Part shown: one piece after another, positions 16,326-23,330 of the stretch | Layout of the letters: each line of letters opens with the position of its first letter | How positions within the stretch are numbered: position 1 is the stretch's first letter | NCBI RefSeq assembly: GCF_003946085.1 | Contig: NZ_RHOB01000018.1 | Span: 1 to 52,052, forward strand | Length of the DNA: 52,052 nt | DNA from: Levilactobacillus angrenensis | Lineage (GTDB): Bacteria; Bacillota; Bacilli; Lactobacillales; Lactobacillaceae | Direction of reading: 5' to 3' | Made by a program: the position numbers and the translations under genes | Notes under the pieces: generated by a model | Database searches by the model: none | What the model saw: the letters and a program-made list of their open reading frames with translations, nothing else | What the model was told of the DNA's origin: nothing

Positions 16326-16910
16326 ATGACAGAACCAGCAATCTTCCAGCGCGCTTTGGCCGGTCAGCCGCTTGATTTTAGGGGAGCCGATTTTCAGGAA
16401 ATCGACCGCACCGTTCAACGCACCCAGGAATTATTGAAGCGATTTAACACTCAAGACCAAACGCCGGCCCAGCGCCGGACCACACTCAGTCAGGTCGTCG
16501 GTTATCCGGTACCTGCTTCGGCGGAAATCAATGCGCCTGTTCACAGTGATTTTGGTCCGCACATTTTTATCAGTGAAGACGTCTACGTCAATCAAGACGT
16601 GATGTTTACCGACTTGGGCGGTATTTACCTGGGGCGTGGCGCTTTGATTGGCCCGCGAGCGACGCTGATTACGGTCAACCATCTGGAAGACCCAGCTCAC
16701 CGACGCGATGTCCAGGCTAAAGCGATTCACATCAACGACAATGCCTGGATCGGTGCCGGCGCCATAATTTTACCTGGGGTGACGGTCGGTCAAAACGCCA
16801 TCGTGGGTGCCGGGGCCGTCGTCACCAAAGACGTTCCGGCTAACACAGTAGTTGTTGGCTCACCCGCCCGTGTGTTGCGGCGAGTCAAGGGTGCCCCGAT
16901 GGAAGATTAA
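16326..16910 (+). CDS. Hexapeptide-repeat acetyltransferase (DapH/LacA/VatD superfamily)
   Basis: The 194-residue protein has an alpha-helical N-terminal region (about 1-65) and a left-handed beta-helix (IYLGRGALIGPRATLITVNH; IGAGAIILPGVTVGQNAIVG; VVGSPARVLRRVKG). The His of TVNHLEDP is the likely catalytic residue. The ATG at 16326 lies 8 nt after GGAGG; ATG 16320 is 2 nt from it and the longer frame from 16272 has no ribosome site. It differs from the acetyltransferase at 301 in lacking a clear Mac domain motif. The substrate is unknown. It is flanked by terminators, so it is a single-gene unit. Confidence 0.85.
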   Translation: MTEPAIFQRALAGQPLDFRGADFQEIDRTVQRTQELLKRFNTQDQTPAQRRTTLSQVVGYPVPASAEINAPVHSDFGPHIFISEDVYVNQDVMFTDLGGIYLGRGALIGPRATLITVNHLEDPAHRRDVQAKAIHINDNAWIGAGAIILPGVTVGQNAIVGAGAVVTKDVPANTVVVGSPARVLRRVKGAPMED

Positions 16911-16929
16911 AGCAATTAACCCCCAGACT

Positions 16930-16974
16930 AAAACAGGCAGTAGAGTCTCGCGTAGAGATTCCGCTGCCTGTTTT
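16930..16974. terminator. Bidirectional terminator
   Basis: AAAACAGGCAG pairs with CTGCCTGTTTT around a GC-rich inner region. It serves the acetyltransferase (+) and the converging LysR gene (-). Confidence 0.85.
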
Positions 16975-17034
16975 GGATGGACAAACTAAAATTTAAAAAC
17001 GCGTAACGGCAGGCGACCAGCACCGACCAAGCCA

Positions 17035-17916
17035 TCAATCCGCAGTCGGTGCCAGTTCGCGGCGGACTTGGTCCAGCAGCGCCTGGGCGGCCGCGGACAA
17101 GCGTTGCCCCTTCAACCACACCAGACTGGCTCCTGAAGAAATGCGGGGGGCCAGCGGCAAGAAGGTCAAATCGGACTGATTGGTGTTGATGATCCCGTCC
17201 AGTCCCAGCGCGTTACCAACCCCGGCGGACACCAGTAGCGACGCGTTGTAGAGCAGATTATAAGTCGCGGCGATGGTCAGGCTATCGCTGGTGAAGCCAA
17301 ATAAATCGTGAATCCGCTGGTCGCCACCCTGTTGGGGCAAAATCAAGCGTGACTGTGCCACGTCGGCCAGACTGACCGTGGCTTGTTGAGCCAGCGGCGA
17401 ACTATTTTGGACCAGTAACCCCCAGCGACTTTCCCCGGGGAGTCGACAGAAATCGTAATCGGACTTGTCGATGGGCTCCATGACCACGCCGAAGTCAAAG
17501 ACGCCAGCGACTAACTGGCGGTGGATTTCGGCGGCGTCCATACTGATCAGGTTGACGCGGACGTGAGGGTGCTGGGCGTTGAGGTGGCCGATGGCTTGGG
17601 CGACCGTCAACATGCTACGGGCCTCGGCACTACCGATGTAGACGGCCCCGCTGATGTCGGCTTCTTGGTGAATGTTAGCCAGTGTTTTGTCCGTCAACGA
17701 CAGAATCTGCTTGGCCTGGTGGGCAAAGTATTCGCCATCCGTGGTCAGCTGAATGGTGCGATTGCCGCGGACGAATAGGGTCGTGCCCAGCTCGTCTTCC
17801 AAATCCTTCAACTGGCGCGACACGGTCGGCTGTGAGACGTGGAGCCGCTCGGCCGCCTGGCTGATATTTTGTTCCTGCACGACCATTAAGAAGTAGCGTA
17901 AGACCCGCAATTCCAT
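17035..17916 (-). CDS. LysR-family transcriptional regulator
   Basis: The 293-residue protein opens with MELRVLRYFLMVVQEQNISQ and continues AAERLHVSQPTVSRQLKDLE, the LysR winged helix, with the substrate domain from about residue 90 (GAVYIGSAEARSMLTV). The ATG at 17916 is 9 nt after AGGAG; the ATG at 17925 abuts it and was rejected. It is divergent from the DUF2255-MerR genes at 18029 and probably regulates them or itself through the 112-bp gap between, where a GTATA ... TAGTATA dyad lies near 17942-17963. The effector is unknown. Confidence 0.88.
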   Translation of the reverse strand: MELRVLRYFLMVVQEQNISQAAERLHVSQPTVSRQLKDLEDELGTTLFVRGNRTIQLTTDGEYFAHQAKQILSLTDKTLANIHQEADISGAVYIGSAEARSMLTVAQAIGHLNAQHPHVRVNLISMDAAEIHRQLVAGVFDFGVVMEPIDKSDYDFCRLPGESRWGLLVQNSSPLAQQATVSLADVAQSRLILPQQGGDQRIHDLFGFTSDSLTIAATYNLLYNASLLVSAGVGNALGLDGIINTNQSDLTFLPLAPRISSGASLVWLKGQRLSAAAQALLDQVRRELAPTAD

Positions 17917-18028
17917 GGTATCCATCTCCTATAACTAATTTGTATACCTTTTGATTTAGTATAAGTATTAGACAGATAAGAAGTCAAGCCGTAAGATGGA
18001 TCCTGTAAACGAATGAGGAGGGCGACAC
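17917..18028. promoter_or_regulatory. Divergent control region between the LysR and DUF2255 genes
   Basis: The AT-rich core contains GTATA ... TAGTATAAG (about 17942-17963), which could be a LysR-type binding dyad and overlaps a TATAAG-like -10 for the plus strand. GAGGAGG precedes the plus-strand start at 18029. The exact promoter positions are uncertain. Confidence 0.4.
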
Positions 18029-18397
18029 ATGAGGCATTGGACGCCAGAACAGTTACAACGATTCGCGGTCGCCGATGACTTGCGGGTTTCGCCATTTTAC
18101 AGTGATGGCAAGACTTACGGGACGCCGACGTGGATCTGGTCGGTGGTCGTGGCCAACCATCTGTACGTGCGGGCCTGGCACGGCCAACGCTCGTCGTGGT
18201 ACCAATCCGCCATCCAGCAGCGTGCCGGGCGTATTTACCTGGCAGGGCGGAATTACCCGGTCAGTTTCACCCCGGTAACGGACCGGACGACCGCAGTCGA
18301 TGCGGCTTACCGCCAAAAATACGGCCAGAGCGCTTACCTGTTACCGATGATTCAGGCGGGGCCTCAAGCCGCCACAGTTGAAATTTTTCCGCGCTAA
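18029..18397 (+). CDS. DUF2255-family protein
   Basis: The 122-residue soluble protein is paralogous to the one at 14058. It contains TPTWIWSVVVANHLYVRAWH (about 34-53), the RAGRIYLAGRNYPVSF strand and the LLPMIQAGPQAATVEIFPR ending. ATG at 18029 follows GAGGAGGGCG by 6-8 nt. The MerR gene starts 31 bp downstream in the same direction, so the two are probably co-transcribed. No catalytic residues can be named and the function is unknown. Its constant company with aldo-keto reductases suggests a role in the same stress response. Confidence 0.82.
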   Translation: MRHWTPEQLQRFAVADDLRVSPFYSDGKTYGTPTWIWSVVVANHLYVRAWHGQRSSWYQSAIQQRAGRIYLAGRNYPVSFTPVTDRTTAVDAAYRQKYGQSAYLLPMIQAGPQAATVEIFPR

Positions 18398-18428
18398 CGG
18401 ATCCCATGAATGGACAGGAGGTTGTCCC

Positions 18429-18794
18429 GTGAAAATCAATGAAGCAGCAACCCGATTGCACACTAGCGCTTGGACGCTACGGTATTATGAAGAGATTGGC
18501 GTTCTGGCACCAATCGCCCGCATCAGTGGCATGCGTGATTATCACGCTGACGACCTGGCGCGGATTCGCGAAATCTTGGACTTGCGAGCGTGTGGCGTTT
18601 CTCTGGAAGACATCAAGCGATTTCTCCGGTTGGAAATGATGCCGGATTCCGCCGCGGCCCAACGTGAGTTATTGCGCGGTCAAGCCAATGATTTGCGCAC
18701 CCAGATCACCGCGTTAGAGGCAACACTGGGGAGACTGGAAACGAAAATCGACACGCTGCCGGACCGCAAATTGGTCGTCAATGGGAGCAATTAA
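18429..18794 (+). CDS. MerR-family regulator, AdhR/NmlR-like electrophile sensor
   Basis: The 121-residue protein starts at a GTG with AGGAGG upstream; the frame is open from 18378 but without a start site there. The N-terminal MerR helix-turn-helix (KINEAATRLHTSAWTLRYYE, then EIGVLAPIAR) is followed by the wing and a dimerisation coiled coil (about 78-115). A single cysteine, Cys55 in DLRACGVSLEDIK, sits where AdhR/NmlR proteins carry their thiol sensor. A 19-bp-spacer promoter with a CCTTCG...CGAAGG dyad lies 18 bp downstream of the gene, in front of the reductase operon. An almost identical site precedes the reductase at 14830. It is likely the activator of both, responding to aldehydes or quinones (inference). 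Confidence 0.85.
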   Translation: MKINEAATRLHTSAWTLRYYEEIGVLAPIARISGMRDYHADDLARIREILDLRACGVSLEDIKRFLRLEMMPDSAAAQRELLRGQANDLRTQITALEATLGRLETKIDTLPDRKLVVNGSN

Positions 18795-18811
18795 GTAAGC
18801 TGGTCAATCAC

Positions 18812-18842
18812 TTGCCTTCGCCCCACACGAAGGGGCTAAGCT
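18812..18842 (+). promoter_or_regulatory. MerR-type promoter/operator of the carbonyl-stress operon
   Basis: TTGCCT (18812-18817) and TAAGCT (18837-18842) are separated by 19 bp. The spacer contains the exact inverted repeat CCTTCG (18815-18820) / CGAAGG (18828-18833). It matches the site at 14766-14796 base for base in the -35 element, the spacer length, one half-site and the CACACGAAGG-like core. Confidence 0.8.
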
Positions 18843-18866
18843 AAGGATAATGAGGAGGAAATACCC

Positions 18867-19508
18867 ATGACAAAAATTTTAATTCTTGGTGCTCACGGCG
18901 CCATGGCACAATTACTTACGCAACGGTTGTTAAATGAAACGACGGACACGCTGGTCTTGTTCTTGCGCAATGCAGCGCGGCTGAACCAGTACGCGGATAA
19001 TCCGCGGGTGACGCTGGTCGACGGGGATGTCCATGACACGGCGACAGTGGCTGAGGCCATGGCTGGTGTTGATGTGGTTTACTCTAACCTGGGTGGCGAA
19101 GACCTCGACGTGCAGACACAAAGCGTGGTTGACGCCATGAAACAGGCACACCAAACTCGCTTGATCTACATCAGTTCCTTGGGTGCTCACCACGAGGTTC
19201 CGGGAAAATTTGGCGAATGGAACGAACGCATGATTGGCGCGTACCTGCCAGCCTTTCGAAAGACTAGCGAGTTGGTGGAAAAGTCTGGACTGACCTACAC
19301 TGAGATTCGGCCGGCCTGGTTGACGGACAACGACGAGGTCGACTACGAAGTCACCACGTTGGCGGATGGCTTTAAGGGCACCGAAGTCTCACGGCAAAGC
19401 GTGGCCGACTTCGCCTTGAAGGTCATCAACGACCCAAGCACCTATCAAAACAGTAGCGTGGGCCTGGACAAGGCCGGCACGGACGGCGACCAGCCTAGCT
19501 GGTATTAA
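18867..19508 (+). CDS. NAD(P)-binding reductase, NmrA/YwnB-like atypical SDR
   Basis: The 213-residue Rossmann-fold protein has the nucleotide motif ILGAHGAMAQ (about 5-14) and the acidic/basic discriminator region FLRNAARL. YISSLGAHHE sits at the strand-4/active-site position and TEIRPAWLTDN is typical of NAD(P)H-binding family 13 proteins. The usual YxxxK pair is not obvious, as in other atypical SDRs. It is the first gene of a three-gene operon behind the MerR-type promoter; the amidohydrolase follows after 11 bp. It probably reduces a reactive carbonyl or serves as a redox sensor; the substrate is unknown. Confidence 0.85.
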   Translation: MTKILILGAHGAMAQLLTQRLLNETTDTLVLFLRNAARLNQYADNPRVTLVDGDVHDTATVAEAMAGVDVVYSNLGGEDLDVQTQSVVDAMKQAHQTRLIYISSLGAHHEVPGKFGEWNERMIGAYLPAFRKTSELVEKSGLTYTEIRPAWLTDNDEVDYEVTTLADGFKGTEVSRQSVADFALKVINDPSTYQNSSVGLDKAGTDGDQPSWY

Positions 19509-19519
19509 GGAGTGCAACC

Positions 19520-20440
19520 ATGACAGTGATCGACGTATTTGCCCACATTTTGCCGCCGAAGTTTTTAGCGCAAATGCAGGCGTTGAAGCCGCAAATTTTG
19601 GACCAGTTTCCTTACATGAAAAATGCCTTATTAACGGACTTAGACCGGCACAAAGCCAGTCTGCCGGCCGACCATCAACAGGTCTTGTCAATGGTCAACT
19701 TGAATCCGGAAGACTTCTTTGAACCAGACCAGGCGGCCGAGTTATGTCGGCGAGCCAACGCCGAATTGGCCGATATCGTGCGGGCCAACCGGGATGTCTT
19801 TCCGGCAGGCGTGGCAATGTTGCCAATGAACAACGTGCCCGCGGCGCTACAGATTATCGATGAGCAAGTGGCCGGCAGTGATGCGTTGGTCGGCGTACAG
19901 CTGTTCACCCGGGCCATGGGTGAGTCGATTGCCGCACCGGTCTACCAGCCGATTTTTGCCAAATTGGCTGAGGTGGGGGCGCCCATTTGGCTCCATCCCG
20001 TCTTTGATGACCGCAAGCCTGACAACAACCTGAGCTTCAGTTGGGAATATGAGCTGACGCAGGCCATGGATGGCCTCGTGGCGGCGGGGATTTTCCGTCA
20101 ATTTCCAGAGCTCAAAGTCATCGTCCACCATGCTGGCGCGATGATTCCGTTCTTCAGTCAGCGCATCAAGTACATCCAGTCGGCAGCGAACTATGCTGAC
20201 TTTCAGAAGTTTTATGTCGACACCGCCATTTTAGGCAATCCGCAAGCCCTGGACCTGGCCGCCGATTTCTTTGGTCATGACCACGTGTTGTTTGGTACGG
20301 ATTCACCATTTGGCATTCCCCCAGTCGGTCCGACCGCAGTAATCGAAGACGCGGTCAAGCACATGGCGTTGTCGCCGGCCGACCAGCAACAAATTTTCAG
20401 TGGTAATTGGCTGCGACTTAGCGGCCAGAAGGAAGCGTAA
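19520..20440 (+). CDS. Amidohydrolase-family protein (ACMSD-like)
   Basis: The 306-residue metal-dependent hydrolase or decarboxylase is of the amidohydrolase superfamily. It begins IDVFAHILPPKFLAQM, where the usual HxH metal motif is replaced by FAH. Other metal ligand candidates are His in IWLHPVFDD (about 157), His in VIVHHAGAMIPF (about 204) and Asp in LFGTDSPFG (about 264). This set is typical of the ACMSD/2-amino-3-carboxymuconate-6-semialdehyde decarboxylase branch. In lactobacilli such proteins are common beside aldo-keto reductases and their substrate is unknown. It is the middle gene of the operon and is followed after 2 bp by the reductase gene. Confidence 0.85.
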   Translation: MTVIDVFAHILPPKFLAQMQALKPQILDQFPYMKNALLTDLDRHKASLPADHQQVLSMVNLNPEDFFEPDQAAELCRRANAELADIVRANRDVFPAGVAMLPMNNVPAALQIIDEQVAGSDALVGVQLFTRAMGESIAAPVYQPIFAKLAEVGAPIWLHPVFDDRKPDNNLSFSWEYELTQAMDGLVAAGIFRQFPELKVIVHHAGAMIPFFSQRIKYIQSAANYADFQKFYVDTAILGNPQALDLAADFFGHDHVLFGTDSPFGIPPVGPTAVIEDAVKHMALSPADQQQIFSGNWLRLSGQKEA

Positions 20441-20442
20441 AG

Positions 20443-21450
20443 ATGAAGTATACCAAGTTAGGACATACAGGATTAGACGTTTCACGGTTGTGCTTGGGCA
20501 CGATGGGCTTTGGCAACGCGTCGACGGGGATGTTTCCCTGGGCGGTCGACGAAACGCAGAGCACGGCGGTCATCAAGCAAGCCTTAGACCTAGGCATCAA
20601 TTTCTTTGACACGGCCAATATTTATTCCCACGGGGATAGTGAACGGTTCGTGGGACAGGCGCTGAAACGCTTGGCACACCGGGACCAAATCGTGCTGGCG
20701 ACCAAGGTCTTCTTCACGCCAGAACAAGCGCCCAACGTGGCGGGGTTGTCGCGCAAGGCCATCATGTCGCAGATTGATCAGAGTCTGGAACGCCTGCAGA
20801 CGGATTACGTGGATCTGTATATCATCCACCGCTGGGACTATCAGACGCCGATCGAGGAAACCATGGAAGCATTACACGACGTGGTGAAGTCTGGTAAGGC
20901 CCGCTACATTGGGGCATCAGCGATGTTTGCTTGGCAATTTGAAAAGGCCCAAGCAATCGCGGAACAACACGGTTGGACCAAATTCGTGTCGATGCAAAAT
21001 CACTTGAACCTCTTGTACCGTGAAGAAGAACGGGAAATGTTGCCGCTGTGCGCGGACCAAGACATTGCGGTGACGCCATACAGTCCGTTGGCATCCGGCC
21101 GTTTGACTCGTGATTGGGCGGGGGAGACCAAGCGTTACGTCACGGATGATGTCGCCCGTTCCAAGTATGACGACAGTAAGCAATTGGATTTGCCAATCAT
21201 CCAGCGCGTCGGTGAGATTGCCGATAAATACGGCGTGGACCGCGTGCAGGTCGCCTTGGCTTGGTTGCTACAAAAGCCAACCGTCACGGCGCCCATCATC
21301 GGTGCCACCAAGGCCAGTCACCTGACAGGCGCGGTCAAGGCGTTAGACCTCAAGTTGACCCCAGCAGACGTCCAGTACCTGGAAGAACCGTACGTGCCGC
21401 ATGAACTGGTCGGGCCATTGACGCGTGATCAAATGAATTACCAGCGTTAA
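20443..21450 (+). CDS. Aldo/keto reductase (AKR11/YajO-like)
   Basis: The 335-residue NADPH-dependent reductase carries tetrad residues Asp and Tyr in FFDTANIYSHGDSE (about 50-55), Lys in VLATKVF (about 88) and His in LYIIHRWDY (about 128). The C-terminal PIIGATKASHLTGAVKAL binds the cofactor. An AGAAGGA site lies before the ATG. It is the last gene of the MerR-controlled operon. A weak hairpin (GAAACGT ... ACGTTTC, 21453-21490) follows. It is a different subfamily from the reductases at 14830 and 22245, so the island covers a range of carbonyl substrates. Confidence 0.9.
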   Translation: MKYTKLGHTGLDVSRLCLGTMGFGNASTGMFPWAVDETQSTAVIKQALDLGINFFDTANIYSHGDSERFVGQALKRLAHRDQIVLATKVFFTPEQAPNVAGLSRKAIMSQIDQSLERLQTDYVDLYIIHRWDYQTPIEETMEALHDVVKSGKARYIGASAMFAWQFEKAQAIAEQHGWTKFVSMQNHLNLLYREEEREMLPLCADQDIAVTPYSPLASGRLTRDWAGETKRYVTDDVARSKYDDSKQLDLPIIQRVGEIADKYGVDRVQVALAWLLQKPTVTAPIIGATKASHLTGAVKALDLKLTPADVQYLEEPYVPHELVGPLTRDQMNYQR

Positions 21451-21572
21451 GTTGAAACGTAGACCAGCTGTCTTTGGTGCACGTTTCGGCTAGGCAAATT
21501 TGGTAAACGAAAAGAAGAATTAATGGAGTGACTCCTAGAGCGACAGCGTTTTGTCCACCAAAATTGGTGAAA

Positions 21573-21765
21573 CCAGAGGCCTGCGTCAGCCAAGGTTCCG
21601 CCTGCTCTGGGGAACACCTCCAGCCTGAGAAGCGGTCTTCCGGTTCGCTTGAAAGCCTGGCAAAAGTCACCAGTCTCTCAAGTCGTCCCACGCTGTAGGC
21701 TGAGAAAGAACCTCAGCCAACACCGTCGTCACAGCTGGCTCCACCTTGGCTGCCTCCGGCGGGTT
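21573..21765 (+). repeat. Structured repeat module 2, copy B
   Basis: GCCAAGG (21589-21595) pairs with CCTTGGC (21744-21750), and CCGCC (21598-21602) with GGCGG (21758-21762) in a crossing, pseudoknot-like order. An internal CTGG/CCAG hairpin (21657-21660 with 21670-21673) and a CAGCCT/AGGCTG pair are also present. The middle, for example TCTCTCAAGTCGTCCCACGC, is nearly identical to copy C at 47041-47227, while the arms differ in a compensatory way. Module 1 follows at 21858. Confidence 0.75.
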
Positions 21766-21857
21766 AGTAACCATCAGCAACATTGTGTTAGTCGAAGACC
21801 GGTTGCCAATTTAGCTGCAACTTGGAACTAAATCAACTGTGACTAGAACGTACTCTA

Positions 21858-22047
21858 GTAGCCGGGAGTCCGTCAAATATGGGTTCAGCCGTGGGAGTTG
21901 CCTTAGCGGCGCGGTTCATGCCGCTTAGACAACTGGCGTCTTTGAGACGTGCCCTTCGGCTCAAAGCGAGGCCGAGACCGGTCTTTAGGCTCGGTCCGGT
22001 CCGCCCACCGCGTTCCAACCCATAGTTGGCGGACGGTAGGCGGCCAG
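21858..22047 (+). repeat. Structured repeat module 1, copy B
   Basis: From GTAGCCGGGAG to CGGTAGGCGGCCAG. The outer arm ATATGGGTT pairs with AACCCATA, the second arm AGTTGCCT with AGACAACT (a G-U pair if read from the minus strand), CGTCTTTGAGACG is invariant, and CCGAG pairs with CTCGG. About 75% identical to copy C and higher to copy A. Together with module 2 it fills the 790-bp gap between the MerR-controlled operon and the next reductase; I see no gene in it. Confidence 0.75.
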
Positions 22048-22188
22048 GTCTCACTAGGATTCTGTAAACGACTAATTTTTATGCTATGAATGGTTCTGTT
22101 TAATTAAAGCCAATGACACCGGGATTCAGTGCCCCACCAACCGTTTAGCTCAGTATGATGGCTCAGCAAGGCAACCTAATCGTGAGAG

Positions 22189-22218
22189 TTGTGCCGCCAC
22201 GAAGCGGTATGCTAGGCT
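22189..22218 (+). promoter_or_regulatory. Probable promoter of the third aldo-keto reductase
   Basis: TTGTGC (22189-22194) and TAGGCT (22213-22218) have an 18-bp spacer containing the short dyad CCGC/GCGG and the word CACGAAG, which is also found in the two MerR-type operators. It may be a diverged MerR site, but the half-sites and spacer differ. Confidence 0.4.
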
Positions 22219-22244
22219 GAAAGCTAGAAAGGGGTTTTCACAGA

Positions 22245-23180
22245 ATGACAGAACCGAAGATTGCTTTAGGAACCTGGGCGTGGGGCGACACCGCGTCTGA
22301 CAGATATTTTGGTGACACATTGTCCGCTGCAAGCCTGAAGCCCGTGGTGACGGCGGGGATGGCCAATGGCTTTACCCTGTGGGACACGGCTTACGCGTAC
22401 GGTCAGGGGACCTCAGAGAACTTGGTCGGTGAGCTGTTGGCACCTTATCCGCGTGAAAGTTATCAGTTGTCGACGAAATTCACGCCACGGATGGCCGGCA
22501 CTGGTGACCACGAAATGGCCGATATGCTAGCCGGGAGTTTGCGGCGGTTGCGTACGGATTATGTGGACCTGTACTGGATCCACAACCCGGACGACGTGGA
22601 AAAATGGACGCCGGAACTGATCCCGCTAGTCCAAAGCGGCAAGGTCAAGCGCGTCGGCGTGTCTAACCATAACTTGGCGCAAATCAAGCGGGCCAACGAA
22701 ATTCTGGGTGAAGCTGGGATTCAAGTCTCGGCCGTACAAAACCATTTCAGTCTGTTGTACCGGTCCTCGGAACGGGCGGGCATCATCGACTATTGCCGGG
22801 AACACCACATCACATTTTACGCGTACATGGTTCTGGAACAGGGTGCGTTGACGGGACATTATGACGTAGATCACCCGTTGCCAGCCGGCAGTGAGCGAGC
22901 CAAGGTGTACAACGCCGCCTTGCCCCAGTTGACCAAGCTGACCGCGGCGATTAAGGCTATCGGCGAGCGACAACACGCCTCGATTGCCGAAGTCGCGACC
23001 GCCTACGCCTTGGCCAAGGGAACGACGCCCATCATCGGTGTCACCAAGGAAAAGTACATCGCCAGTGAATTGCGGGCGGAAAAGGTTAGCTTGACGTCCG
23101 CCGAAATCAACCAGCTGGAGGACCTGGCCGCTCAAACACAGGTGGACACCAAGGGCTTTTGGGAAGCACCAATGATTTAG
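22245..23180 (+). CDS. Aldo/keto reductase
   Basis: The 311-residue NADPH-dependent reductase has Asp and Tyr in LWDTAYAYGQGTSE (about 44-49), Lys in LSTKFTPR (about 77) and His in YWIHNPDDVE (about 110). PIIGVTKEKYIASEL lies in the cofactor loop. ATG at 22245 follows AAAGGGG by 8-9 nt. It is transcribed alone and ends at a strong terminator. It is the third such enzyme within 8 kb; the sequences are clearly different subfamilies, so this is not a recent tandem duplication. Confidence 0.9.
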   Translation: MTEPKIALGTWAWGDTASDRYFGDTLSAASLKPVVTAGMANGFTLWDTAYAYGQGTSENLVGELLAPYPRESYQLSTKFTPRMAGTGDHEMADMLAGSLRRLRTDYVDLYWIHNPDDVEKWTPELIPLVQSGKVKRVGVSNHNLAQIKRANEILGEAGIQVSAVQNHFSLLYRSSERAGIIDYCREHHITFYAYMVLEQGALTGHYDVDHPLPAGSERAKVYNAALPQLTKLTAAIKAIGERQHASIAEVATAYALAKGTTPIIGVTKEKYIASELRAEKVSLTSAEINQLEDLAAQTQVDTKGFWEAPMI

Positions 23181-23188
23181 TGTAAATG

Positions 23189-23230
23189 AAAAGACTCAGC
23201 AACCAATTGAGGCCGCTGAGTCTTTTAATT
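23189..23230 (+). terminator. Intrinsic terminator of the third aldo-keto reductase
   Basis: AAAAGACTCAGC pairs with GCTGAGTCTTTT, followed by AATTT. Confidence 0.85.
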
Positions 23231-23330
23231 TGGCAAAAATCAAAATTCAAACACAATCCAACGAAAACTGACCGAAGTAGGTGGTCAGGGATGACAAATG
23301 CCCGGCCAATTTCGTTAGTAACAGTAAGGG

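Noticed and set aside
21649-21831. Small ORF within module 2 copy B
   Set aside because: No ribosome site, and the frame is not kept in copy C.
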